In this document: in pieces, positions 33,347 through 44,046 of the stretch
Numbering within the stretch: position 1 is the stretch's first letter
Layout: every line of letters begins with the position of its first letter
Source of the DNA: Antrodiella citrinella
Taxonomy: Eukaryota; Basidiomycota; Agaricomycetes; Polyporales; Steccherinaceae
Length of the DNA: 64,000 bases
Direction of reading: 5' to 3'
NCBI GenBank assembly: GCA_004802725.1
Contig: SGPM01000027.1
Coordinates: 1 to 64,000 of the forward strand
Position numbers and translations under genes: made by a program
The notes under the pieces: generated by a model
The model's input: the letters and a program-made list of their open reading frames with translations, nothing else
Told to the model about the DNA's origin: nothing
Database searches by the model: none

Positions 33347-34114
33347 TCACGGCAAGAGGCCGTTCTCATGATAAAGCATGGTGCCAAACTCAAGGTCTGG
33401 GACTTCTATGATGTCTGTCAGCATTATGCGAAAATGTAAGTGATGACATTGCGACAACATACCCAGAGTCTCCATGAGCTTAGTCTTCACCCGTCGATCG
33501 AAGTTGGTCTCCTCGAATGAGACAGGTGGCACGTCCGCCTCTGTCATGCTGGCACCGTCAATCCAGGAATCGACGTCCTTGAAATGCGGAGCGGCGATGA
33601 ACTTGAGCTCTTCGCCCATAAACAGCATACGGACATTCCCTTCCTTCCGTGCCTCCGTTTTGAGAATATGGTGCGCGTGCATGATCATATCGTCATCCGT
33701 TTGTACCGGCACATCGTGATTCCTGTAGATCGACTCCTCCTTCAAGGCTTTTAGAACCTCTGGGAAAACGCGATCAAAGTCTTTCTTGCCGTAGCAGAAG
33801 AGGGCATCCGTGGGCAGCAGGTATCCTCCCACAACTATCACTTTATGGGGAGGATCCGGTGGTCCGGGATCAGGATAGATGGCTTTCTCGCAGTTTGGAT
33901 CCTGACAGAGTGGTCCCACCCAGCGTGGCTCTGGATAATCTTCCTGCATTGTGATCCTGCAGAGTAGCGACCAGAACAAATGCACGCACGATATTGCAAG
34001 GGAAAAGATGGGATTGACGCAGTGATTGACGGTGACGACCAATGGTTCGTTGGCAGTCATAGTAGTACGTACTAGATTTCCGCAGACTATATACATAGTT
34101 TTATCGACTGTCAT
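33347..34114 (-). CDS. Lineage-specific hypothetical protein, 236 aa (paralogue of 14035-15017)
   Basis: Exon 1 (34114-33463) and exon 2 (33405-33347) join over a 57 bp intron (GTATGT...CATAG) to give 236 aa. The intron is a multiple of three and lacks a stop, so an unspliced message would also be readable; the paralogue, whose 59 bp intron must be removed, supports splicing. A hydrophobic segment (NPIFSLAISCVHLFWSLLC, residues about 35-53) may be a membrane anchor or signal. Next come a Pro/Asp-rich stretch (YPDPGPPDPPHK), a VIVVGGYLLPTDALFCYG block, ADVPPVSFEETNF and the shared C-terminus. Function unknown. Confidence 0.6.
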   Translation of the reverse strand: MTVDKTMYIVCGNLVRTTMTANEPLVVTVNHCVNPIFSLAISCVHLFWSLLCRITMQEDYPEPRWVGPLCQDPNCEKAIYPDPGPPDPPHKVIVVGGYLLPTDALFCYGKKDFDRVFPEVLKALKEESIYRNHDVPVQTDDDMIMHAHHILKTEARKEGNVRMLFMGEELKFIAAPHFKDVDSWIDGASMTEADVPPVSFEETNFDRRVKTKLMETLGMLSQCHHLHFRIMLTDIIEVPDLEFGTMLYHENGLLP

Positions 34115-34839
34115 AAAATGTCGTTATAGTTTGCCACGGAGACTATGTTAGACCTATGATGAATGCGCCACGATAACTTATTGAAGGCTTGACTCACCCT
34201 TGGCAGAACTGGCACTTCAGTATTGGTATTTGACGTTTGTAGTAGGGCCCTTCGGAGTAGAAAACGCATAAGGCTCTCTCTCTCTCTCTCTCACACACAC
34301 ATACACACATGTGACCTGGCACAAAACTTAGTCTCTCTTGGCCCCTTGATTTTACTGCGACCGGCATCTCGTCTGACGATGTTAGACTTTTCCTTCATAC
34401 TAGTACGACGAGAAACTTCTGCCGAATGAGACGAATATTTACTACAGCGGTAATCTAGCTGAGATCAGCGTGCTCGAGTTCGACTCTGGCAGTAGATGTT
34501 CATCTCTGGTGTGTTAAGACTCAAAATCGGCGCAGGATTAAGAACGAAGTCGATTCCCAAGAAGCAACATGTGCCACTAGCAACACTACTTGTCCGCAGT
34601 CCGTGATGTTCATTCGAGTAAGCCCTTCACAGGTCGAACAGCTCAGTTAGGGTCTATTCTACTGTTCAAGCTGTAGTTGAGGTATTGAACTTGCAGCTGA
34701 GGGCGATGTCGTCCACAGCATCCGCAGCTGCATATAAATACTTTATCAAGGGGTCCACACTATCAACTTCGGTGACAGTCCTGGACATGACCAGCATCAG
34801 TGGGAAAGTACGTCGCAGTCATCCACAGCTGATGAGTAC
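34115..34839. other. Intergenic with a microsatellite
   Basis: Upstream of the 33347-34114 gene and downstream of the small secreted protein gene. Only the CT/AC repeat stands out. Confidence 0.5.
34274..34312 (+). repeat. CT/AC compound microsatellite
   Basis: A run of CT dinucleotides followed directly by AC dinucleotides with one interruption. Confidence 0.9.
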
Positions 34840-35344
34840 TTAAAAATGTATACAGATAATGGCATCTATAGCCTTCAATAGCCCGTAGCCAATTTCTTCC
34901 CCGGAATCGGCGGGTACTTTCTCGTTGTCGTTCTGCACTGCGTAGAACTTGAACATAGCGTCTTCAACCGTATCAAGAGATGCATTGATCAGGTTAAGCT
35001 GATCGGTCTCTGCAGAATCGCTGGAGGGAGCATATGAGTGAAGTGTCTGTAGTGGATAGTACGGATGTTTTTTACGGCGCGAGTTGCTTGTCGACAGCCC
35101 TGGCAGTCTCCTGAGCTCCCAGGACGTTTTCCCATAGCTTGTCCAGCGGCGGTGCAAGCTGAGTTGCCAGCTTGTCGAGCAATGCGCGCACGACAATACC
35201 TAGGAGCTTAATTATAGATTTACCCGTCAGCTGAATGAACTGAGGTCAGGCGGGATGGATGTAACACCTACCAGTGGACTTGGCAAGTGTGACACTCAAG
35301 ACGAAAACGACGATGAAGAAAGAAGAGAGGGTGCGGACGAACAT
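34840..35344 (-). CDS. Small secreted protein, 125 aa, three exons
   Basis: Exons 35344-35272, 35199-35076 and 35020-34840 give 126 codons in phase with GTAGGT, GTAAAA donors and TAG, CCAG acceptors. The N-terminus MFVRTLSSFFIVVFVLSVTL is a strong signal peptide, likely cut after the AKS. The mature part, about 100 aa, is helical and acidic (LLDKLATQLAPPLDKLWENV, then AETDQLNLINASLDTVEDAM), with few cysteines. It resembles hydrophobic/helical secreted proteins of basidiomycetes, some of which act at the cell surface or on hosts, but no family is recognised. A short final intron after AII is possible and would change the last few residues. Confidence 0.65.
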
Positions 35345-35639
35345 GGATAGTGACAGGAATTCTAGTGAGGACGTGCAGGTCAGAACAAACTTGAGATTCA
35401 GCTGGAGAGCGTGAGCTGGCAGTCACAGCAACTCACCTTTAGGTACTTTTTATACGTGCAAAGCCCAACGTCCCAGCGAAGTGCCAGCGAGTAGAAGGTG
35501 ACTTCAGGAGCATCCTGGTGCGATTTCATCTAATCCCAGAAGCAGGCCGATTGTGTCGTGGCAAAACCTGTCTATAAAGACGAATGTCAGAGCTCAATGT
35601 CAAGCCACAGGATGACGATACGGCTGAGGAATGTAAATG

Positions 35640-36062
35640 GCCTCTGAAGCCAACACAAATTGATGAAGACGTCCGCCCCAGATGTACGATGCATGCTTGA
35701 CAAGAGTAGGATATCGAATGGTGGTGGCATGCCAGCGCCGCCACAAACAATCCAAGCACACACCTCATCCCCAGGCTCAGGTGACCCCTTCGCCGACCTC
35801 TATCGCTACGCCTGCACTATCACATCCAAGTATGACGGGATACCACTTGGTGTCTGTGTTTCTAGAGTCTCGGAGTTTCCAATCCACAGGGTTGAGCGCC
35901 GCTGCTTCGACACAAACGAAAACCTCGCTCAAACCTCGCCAGTCTTCGGTCCGAGAACGTGCGTCTGGGCTACTACCCATTTCCCGAAACTGGACGCAAG
36001 AAAAAGGGGCCTTTGCTGGGATGGAACAGACATCCTTGAGGGTCTGGACACAGAGCTATGTC
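35640..36062 (-). pseudogene. Remnant of a zinc-independent MDR reductase (GroES-like N-terminus)
   Basis: The minus strand encodes the start of a medium-chain dehydrogenase/reductase of the trans-enoyl reductase type: FGKWVVAQTHVLGPKTGEV, then VFVCVEAAALNPVDWKLRD, YPVILGCDSAGVAIEVGEGV and PEPGDEVCAW. These are the GroES-like fold of quinone/enoyl reductases. A stop and frame change fall between GEV and VFVCV (about 35955) and another between GVT and PEPGDEV (about 35780). The Rossmann NADPH-binding half is absent. Dead fragment. Confidence 0.65.
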
Positions 36063-36802
36063 TTGGGTATGTCGGAACGCAGGAAAGGAGGTGCAAGATA
36101 TTTGGAGGGCGAACAGATTCGCTAAATGAGACTGTCAAAGTCGGACGCCGCCCAGGTCGATGCTGCCAAGAGGCATAATACGAGGAATTACTCGTCTTCC
36201 TCCAGGCCGTAGTAGAATAAGTTTGGTTCTTGTACATTTGGGAAGGAGGGAAAAGTGGAGTGGGTGGGAAAACATTAGAAAAACGCGGCTGAAGATCCAT
36301 CCAGCCAATCACAGAGGCGCTTTGAACTCTTGGTTTGGAACGGATTCCAAAACACGTGTTGAGCTAGGGCGATAACTCAGAACTGCGAATGCGTTCGCGA
36401 CTCTACATTTCACTTCTCACCTGCGACGTCCTGCACGCCCTGATTTTATGTTATTTGCCCTCCGAGTAGGTCAAGACATCCATCCGCTTGCATCCGCGTT
36501 TCGATCACCGATACAGACTGGGACTTTTGGACATTCCAAGGACATCCTGTACGTATATCATTGACAACACCAAGATCCCTCGCGCACAGTAGCCTCCATT
36601 CCCACAATTCTTGCTTCCTTGGCTCGCTCGAGACCGTCGCGTAGAAGCCGCGCGGAAAACGCATGCCCGTCGGTTCTGCCATTTCGGAGATTTCCGTGGC
36701 CTCTCAGTTCTTACGATAAGTACTTGAGCTCGAAGGTTGGCTCTCTTTCTCGCGAACCACACATTCATTCCCGTTTCCACTGGACCTTGACTGGACCCTA
36801 TC
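36063..36802. other. Upstream region of the C2H2 gene
   Basis: No gene supported. Short frames only; the last about 200 bp are CT-rich and probably hold the promoter of the plus-strand zinc-finger gene. Confidence 0.45.
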
Positions 36803-37740
36803 ATGGCATACTGTGACCGCTGCAACCGCTACTTCGTCTCTGAACATGCATTGTTCCAACATGAGCAAAGTTCCTCCATGCATTGGATATGTCGCCGTTG
36901 CGACCGGGATTTCGCCAGTCACTCGGCGTTGACCCAGCACCTCACCATGAGCTCTTTGCACCACTTCTGCACAAGATGCGAAGAAGACTTCGACTACGAG
37001 GACGAGTTAGAGATGCATTTTGAACAGGATCATCACTATTGCTGCTCTCAGGTAAGTTCAGTCGCAGGCGTTCTTTGTCTTCTCACTCACCGCGCACGCG
37101 TCAATTCTAGTTCTTTGACAGTGAACGACAGCTCCGAGCGCACAAGAACGATCATCATTGGTATTGCGAGTCGTGCAACAGGACATTCCGGTCGGAGAGC
37201 AATTTGGATAGCCACCTCCGGTCATCCGTTCACTTGCCGCGGCGTTTCAAATGCCCAGGCTGCAACAACGCATTCATCTCCCCCGCCGCCCTCATTCTCC
37301 ACTGCGAAGCTGGTAGATGCCCCTCGGGCGTCACCCGTCAAGCTATTGACCGTTTGGTCGTCGCCTTCGATCGCAACAACATCATCACGAATCCTAACAG
37401 GCTTCTGCAAGGCCCCGACGGATCCTACTCTGCTCCGTCCACCATCACCTCTTGGGCGACACGCAACTCTTTCAACGGTCAAGCGTACGAATGCGTGCTT
37501 TGCCACCGAGAGTTCCGAACCCTCGACGCCCTGAACTCCCACCTGCGGAGCCCGGCACACGCCGACAAGATCTATCGCTGCCCCGGAAATGGCTGCGGGA
37601 CTCAATTCAGGGCGCTCAGCGCCCTGGTCCAGCATGTTGAGAGTGGTTCGTGCGGAGTGAAGAAGTTCAGGAATCAGATTGACCAAATGGTAGGGTCGGT
37701 AGCAAGTCTAGTCAGCGGAATGAGGAGTCTCACATTTTGA
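36803..37740 (+). CDS. Multi-finger C2H2 zinc-finger protein, 292 aa
   Basis: Exon 1 (36803-37051) and exon 2 (37111-37740) join in phase over GTAAGT...CTAG. The protein is built of about seven zinc-finger units. It opens YCDRCNRYFVSEHALFQH, then CRRCDRDFASHSALTQH, CTRCEEDFDYEDELEMH, CESCNRTFRSESNLDSH, CPGCNNAFISPAALILHCEAGRC, CVLCHREFRTLDALNSH and a final C-x4-C finger ending in HVESGSC. Several have the long HX4-6H spacing of U1-like fingers. Such proteins bind DNA or RNA in the nucleus; the target is unknown. The gene is convergent with the MFS gene, 350 bp away. Confidence 0.85.
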
Positions 37741-38093
37741 TAAACTTGACTATTCGTTGGTCCATCCCAATTCGTTCTTTTCGCACCCTTTCTCAATGAT
37801 ATGTACTTTTGGCTTGCGTTCCAAAGACCTCTGTCCTCTGCCTCATTTGTTTTATCTCCTGTTTGATTCTCTCTCCATCGCATCCGGACAAAGGTCCCTG
37901 TACCACTTCTAATTCCTTCAAGGTCTTTCTCGTTGGACGTAGCCTCGTAGGCATAATTGATACCGCGATATACCTATTCGTCTATTTTGTCCAGTCGTTT
38001 TAGATTGCATGGAGGGTGAAGCTTAGTTGGAGGGTCGTAAATGAAATGGTATATGTACATCTGTCATTCAATCGTCGTTACCATTACAATACA
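37741..38093. other. Shared 3' region of convergent genes
   Basis: Lies between the stop of the C2H2 gene and the stop of the MFS gene. Nothing else seen. Confidence 0.5.
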
Positions 38094-40456
38094 TATCTGA
38101 AGTCACGATTCTGGATATCTGTGAGATCGAGGTATGCCTGGAAGAGCGAGGGTGAAATTCTGCGCTAGACACTATGAATAATACGCACCTTATCCAGTTT
38201 CTTCTGTACAGTCTTTCCATTTTCCACAACCTCAATGTAGACATCATCGTATGTCGTGTCAGGCTCTTCCTGATCGCGCCGTTTGTTCTCTGCAGCCAAG
38301 AGGTACCGAAGCAACAATAGGAGAAGGGGGCAGACAACGTAGCAAATGCCAATGATTGCCCACGGGATGTGGTTACTGGATGCAAGAATGGTGTGTCAAC
38401 ATGTGTTGATCTAAACAAGGAATTGATCAACCCGTACCGAGGTTTGTACTTCTGTTGCCACATGAAAGGTGCTGCAGCATTGCCGATGCAGTATGAAACG
38501 AGCATAATGGCGTTCACGGTGACACGTTTCGTATGGCCTGCAGTGACATTGGACAGCCACGACAACGAAAGAACGAAGCCTGTAGTACCGACACCTAGAG
38601 ATACGCGTCGCAAGAATTAAGGTCAGAAGGCCTGAGCCACAACCAATCATGGCTGACGCACCAGTGAGCCATTGACCGAACAACAACCCGACCTTATCGC
38701 CCCACGGCAGGAAGTTCACAAGGAGGACCCCCAAGATGTTCGGGAGGAAGTATATGGCAGCCACATATGCTATGCCGTTCTTGTAACGAGCCGCAAGGTG
38801 TACACCGGTGAAAATGGTCACGATCTCGACCGTCCCGTCCACACATCCCAGCAGAGTAGTTTGGAGGTTGGTGAAGCCGAAGGAGGCCACGATGATCTGA
38901 CGTTGGTTGGTGAGACTGTTCGGAACGTTGTCCAGAGCAGAGTACAGCGCGAATATCCAAGTCTTGGGATCGGCCAACGTTTCCCAGAACCTAGCAACAC
39001 TAAGATTGGCTCGAAGAAACGACGATACTCTGGCACTCACTGTTCCATCTTGAAATGCTTGTTTTCAACACCAGTTTGATTACCCTGAGATTGCATGTTG
39101 AGTAGGAGAAACGGAATATTGAGCTTGGGAGACGCACTTTGATGCGTGCAACGGCGAAGGCTCGCTCTTCCGGTGTCAAGAACCATGCGTTTGCGGGAGA
39201 GTCGGGGAACAAGAACCTAGAAAATAGAATATTGACGATTGAATACGCAGAAGGAAGTCCCACTCACCAATATGCGACCGCAGTTGCGAGTGTGAGCGTG
39301 CCAGTGATGATCATAAGCCTAAATATCTCGTCAGTTTAGGTGACGGATTAAGGTGCGCAAAATTACAGACCATTGCCACGGTTCAAATCCGGCTGTGTGG
39401 ACATGCAGAGTTCCAAAGCTGATGAAACCCGAGATGATTTGAGCTAGCGCAGACGGTCAAACTGAATGTCCTGCTGCCGTGTGAAGTACTACGCACCAGT
39501 TCCGTTCATCAAGACTAGCATGAGTGGGTGCGTCAACAGAAGAAGTAGCAGAAAGTACAAGGATACACGTACACCAATAGCCCACTCTCAACGTCTGCTC
39601 CTTTCTCGTGTAGAACATGGCGCTGACGATCAAGAATCCAGCCGTAATGGAGCCCTCGCACATGCCTAAGATAAGGCGTACAGCAAAGAGGCCGCCAAAG
39701 TTGGTACACGCCGCGTGTGCACAAAGCGCGACCGCCCAAATGAAAATGTTGATGCTGACGTCAAGGTCAACGAGTTGTCAACAAGTAGAGCAGCATGTCG
39801 ACGCACCTCATCCATTTCCCGACGGGGAACCTCTGCAGAGCAAGGTTTTGCGGGTACTCAAAGACGAGATAACTCAGGTAAAAGATCGTTCCTAGCCTGC
39901 GTAAAGATTGTTTCAGGTAAGAGCTTTGTGCCAAGCAAAGATGTGACTCACCAGTTGTATCTGCAGAGGACGACACAGTACACTAGTCAGATAACATGAT
40001 TACACCAGAACGCGCATTGCCTGATCGTGTGAGCTTACTTACTGGTTCGTGCTTAGATGTGTCGCTTCCCTGCAAGTGGAAAGTGTTCAGTAATCACGCT
40101 CGCAGATCCAACGGACAGACGAACTGGATACCAAGAATTGCCGAGCTTCCTAGCGTCGTCTTATCCATGTACTGTATCCAATACAGAACTGGCCACACGT
40201 CAGTACGTCAAGGGTCCAGCGGCAACTATAGGTATAACTCACCGCACATCAATGGCATTATATGCCGATCGATCTTGTTCCGTATCCGAATAGATTCCTC
40301 CGAGTCTGAATCTACCTCAATTCCTCCAGCGACGAGTTGAGCACCTGCATCGACCTGGTCGTTCCGGAAAGCGAGGTGCGCAGCAGATATGGTGACTTGA
40401 GGGTCGTGCTTGTCATCACTGGCCCCCTTCTCGTCGTACGACTCTGGCCTACTCAT
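38094..40456 (-). CDS. MFS transporter of the Dal5/allantoate permease type
   Basis: A highly split gene. Verified 5' exons are 40456-40243, 40188-40125, 40069-40043, 39960-39952 (9 nt), 39896-39807, 39754-39573 and 39514-39497 (18 nt), then further exons to the stop at 38094. The 71-residue cytosolic N-terminus is acidic. Membrane blocks follow family order: MDKTTLGSSAILGIQ, GTIFYLSYLVFEYPQNLALQ, FGGLFAVRLILGMCEGSITAG, WFLTPEERAFAVARIK, FWETLADPKTWIFALYSAL, LGVLLVNFLPWGDKVGLL and NAIMLVSYCIGNAAAPF. It has the expected 12 helices. Members import organic anions such as allantoate, nicotinate or similar at the plasma membrane by proton symport. The substrate cannot be read from sequence. No disruption seen. 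Confidence 0.85.
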
Positions 40457-41384
40457 TTCTTCACGCGGAAGAAGCTCGTATCTGCAGAAGCAGAGTGGTC
40501 GTGGTGGGAGGGATGGCGAATCCAGGAGGAGAACTGGAGACTGACGAACCGACTTGATAAGCCTCTCCACATACTTATAGCAAGAGCGAACGCCAAGCGT
40601 TCTGATGCGGAGTGTGAACGTCGCACAAACCTATATCGGATACGGGTCCAGTGGGCGATAAGAAGGCCGGCAGTCGTGTTGAACAGCGTGAGGACCCTCA
40701 GGTGCTGTAGATTTAGCAGACCGGGCACCTGATCATGGGATGGAAGACGATAGGTGCAGAAGAAGTGTGAATAAACCGTCATCACAGTCACACTCCAAAA
40801 TGATCAGACCTAGCATAGAGCCAGATTGGCCATGTCGCCTTTGTGTCTTTTTTCCAGGACCACGATAAGAAGCATGCCGCAGGAAGGGAACACTTGAAGG
40901 CAAGATAAGTATGATGAGCATCAGCAGAACTTGAAGGCTGCAGACATGAGCGTGAGTTCTCGAGACGTTGAAATTTGGATATACAGTCATATAAAATGCG
41001 AACACTAGGTCGTGAGAACTGCGCATGCGAGCCTCGCCCATAAGGAAGTGTGCATACAAAGTTATATGTAGAGTCAGTTCTCCGAAAAGAAACGGAGACC
41101 ATCAGAGACTGAGTCGACTTGGTCGCAGTCCGATGACTCCGATCAGAGTAGACATGTGACGAAGCATAATCATTCTTTCACAGACTCCGCGGTCTCATTC
41201 CCAGTGAAAACCGGCGAATGTCCCAGTATTTACTACCATCTGAGACATCTGTTGACGCTCGTCTAATCATTTCAGAGCATTTTTGAGCGCATTCCTTTGC
41301 CCGTATGAATATGCACATGTTGTACACATGGTGGGAGATTGTTTCATTTGATGCAACGAAGTGCAGCGTGAGATAGATTTTCAG
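40457..41384. other. Intergenic
   Basis: Upstream of the MFS gene and of the third sedolisin copy. No supported feature. Confidence 0.5.
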
Positions 41385-43416
41385 AGAGCTCTGCTCTCTT
41401 CATCATCTCTCTCTTCTCCCTCGCCATGGGAAACCCGCTTGGTCGTCGCACCATGCAGTTGCACGAGTCCCGCTCTGAGATTCCGGACGGCTTTGTGAAC
41501 AGTGGCTCTGCATCCCCCGGGTCAGTGCTCAAGCTGCGTATTGCTCTTGCGCAGAACGACCCGGCTGGTCTTACTGCCGCGCTCCTCGATGTCAGCGAGC
41601 CGACCAGTGCTAATTTCCGTCAGCACTTGACCAAGGAAGAGGTTCGTCGCTCTCTTCTCTTCTCTCTTTGTCGACATTTCGCTGATGAGTGTACACAATA
41701 GGTTGAGGCCTTTGTTGCGCCGAAGCAAGAGACCGTCACGGCTGTCAACCAGTGGCTCTCCGAGAACGGTCTCGACTCGACCAAGGTTAGTCCTACCGGT
41801 GACTGGATCTCCGTCGAGGTCCCAGTGAGCAAGGCCAGCGAGCTCCTCGACGCTTCCTTTGCGACATTCACCCACGTGGAGACTGGCGATGCGTCGATCC
41901 GCACCTTGGCTTACTCCATCCCCACTGACCTTGTCGGTCACGTTGAGTTGGTCCACCCTACCATCTCGTAAGTCCATGAAAATTCTACGATGGAACGCGT
42001 TTCTGACCTTTTCTCAGGTTCCCCAATCCTCTTGGCCATCTTCCTGTGTTCTCCACCCCGGCCAGGTCTTTAACCCAGCTTCGAACTTGACCTCCAACGC
42101 TGTTCCCTCGTCATGCGCGAGGACTGTGACTCCGGCTTGCGTTCAGGCTCTCTATGATGTCCCTACGACCCCGCCACGGAGACGTCTAACACGATCGGAG
42201 TCAGCGGATTCATCGAGCAGTATGCCAACCAAGCCGATTTGAAGGTAAGCCCCGAATACCGCTTCTTTCCTCTAGGTTCATACTGACAGAGTAACCACAG
42301 ACGTTCCTGTCGGACTTACGCAAGGATATCTCGTCCTCCACTACCTTCACCCTCCAGACTCTGGACGGTGGCTCGAACCCTCAGAGCTCTAGCCAAGCTA
42401 GCGACGAAGCTGTGCGTGTCGACATTTGTTATGATGACAATCTGCTGACAAACTCTCAATGCGCAGAACCTGGATATCCAGTACACAATCGGTCTCGCCA
42501 CCGGTGTCCCGACCACCTTCATCTCCGTTGGCAATGACTTCCAAGATGGCAACCTCGAGGGTTTCGTGGACATCATCAACTTTTTTGCTCGGCGAGTCCA
42601 ACCTCCGAACGTCCTCACCACTAGCTACGGTCAGAACGAGAACACCATCTCTTCGAGCTTGGCCAAGTGAGTCATTATTGATGTGTTTCGACCACTCGAA
42701 GACTAATGATTGCGATAGCCAACTTTGCAACGCCTACCAACAACTCGGCGCCCGCGGAACCTCTATCCTCCGGAGATGGAGGAGTTTCTGGATCTCAGAG
42801 CGGCCGCTGCACTACTTTCCTGCCCACATTCCCGTCTGGCTGCCCCTTGTGAGTTTCTCACCGGTATATCACTGTATTTTCACTCGCTGACTTAGATTAG
42901 CTTGACTTCGGTCGGTGCTACCTCGAGCGTTCACGAAACCTCCGGAGGCTTCTCGAACGTCTTCACTCAACCTTCCTACCAAGCTTCCGCCATCTCTACC
43001 TACCTCAAGGCTCTCGGCAACACCAACTCCGGAAAGTTCACCAAGACCGGACGTGGCTTCCCCGATGTCGAGATCGTTCTCAGTGGCAAGACCACTTCGG
43101 TCTCCGGCACGTCCTGCTCCAGCCCCATCTTCGCTAGCTTGATCTCCCTCATCAACGACAGGCTTATCGCTGAGGGCAAGTCTCCCCTCGGGTTCTTGAA
43201 CCCCTTCCTCTACGCCAACCCCCAGGCGTTCAACGACATCACCACCGGTGACAATTCTGGATGCAATACCAACGGATTCCCAGCCAAGGCCGGTTGGGAC
43301 CCTGTAAGTCATCACATGAGTCTTGTTCAACGCCTGGTATTCATCACACTTCTTAGGTCACTGGTCTCGGTACCCCTAACTTCCCTGCTCTCCTCGCCGC
43401 TGCTGGCGCATCATAA
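41385..43416 (+). pseudogene. Third sedolisin copy, several frameshifts
   Basis: Collinear with the intact gene at 15088-17176, with the same introns. Breaks: the start codon before the signal peptide (LFIISLFSLAMGNPL) is gone; a base is lost at about 42063 and another at about 42172 (both in the pro-domain end); a base is gained in a T-run at about 42580; about 7 bases are lost at about 42766, removing the start of the ASGDGG loop; and residues equivalent to ASFSS and SAIGDG are deleted further on. The SGTSCSSP serine and the calcium site region remain. A dead copy. The pattern of many small lesions suggests an older loss than the truncation at 22557. Confidence 0.85.
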
Positions 43417-44046
43417 TGATTAAGTTTACATTTTTACACTTTTTTCGTTCATTTTGTTACATTTTGCGGTCAGTAAGTTGAAGTTTGAGGTCGTTGTAAA
43501 TTTTTAAACAGTTGTTCTTGTTGTACGATGAATAAGTTCATAACACGCTCCCATTTCAGGGGTCCATGCAAGACAGTACCAACACGTCGAGGACTCTGCG
43601 CAGCCGATATAGCGGTCAGTCCAGGTCAAGTCCACGTGGCGGCCAAGGGTATATATGTACTATTGAGTCGTTACATTGTACATTCAAAGCTAACGAACCC
43701 CCACCCCGCGCGCACATTATGGTGAGCTCTGTATACGGTAACATATACCTGTCGAATGAGATGCAGTAGCTCAGATCCCAGACTCATTCACGTAAAATCC
43801 ACTTTACGCTCAAATCATCATTGATGGGCAGGATGGTTGTGCCGTGTCGTATCGGCGTGACGGTGTTCATGAGTATCTTTGCTCTGGATGACCATGACCA
43901 CTGGCAGTTGGCGATGAGGACACTGGACGCTGCTCCTGATTTTTTAGCAACCTGCTTGCACGCATGCGCACAAGTCGATCGGCGCACAATGATCTACAAG
44001 TATATACGCATTGAATGCAATAGCCAACAGACAGCACTACAGATTA
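43417..44046. other. Intergenic
   Basis: Lies between the sedolisin pseudogene and the kinase pseudogene. T-rich 3' flank, then only short frames. Confidence 0.5.
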
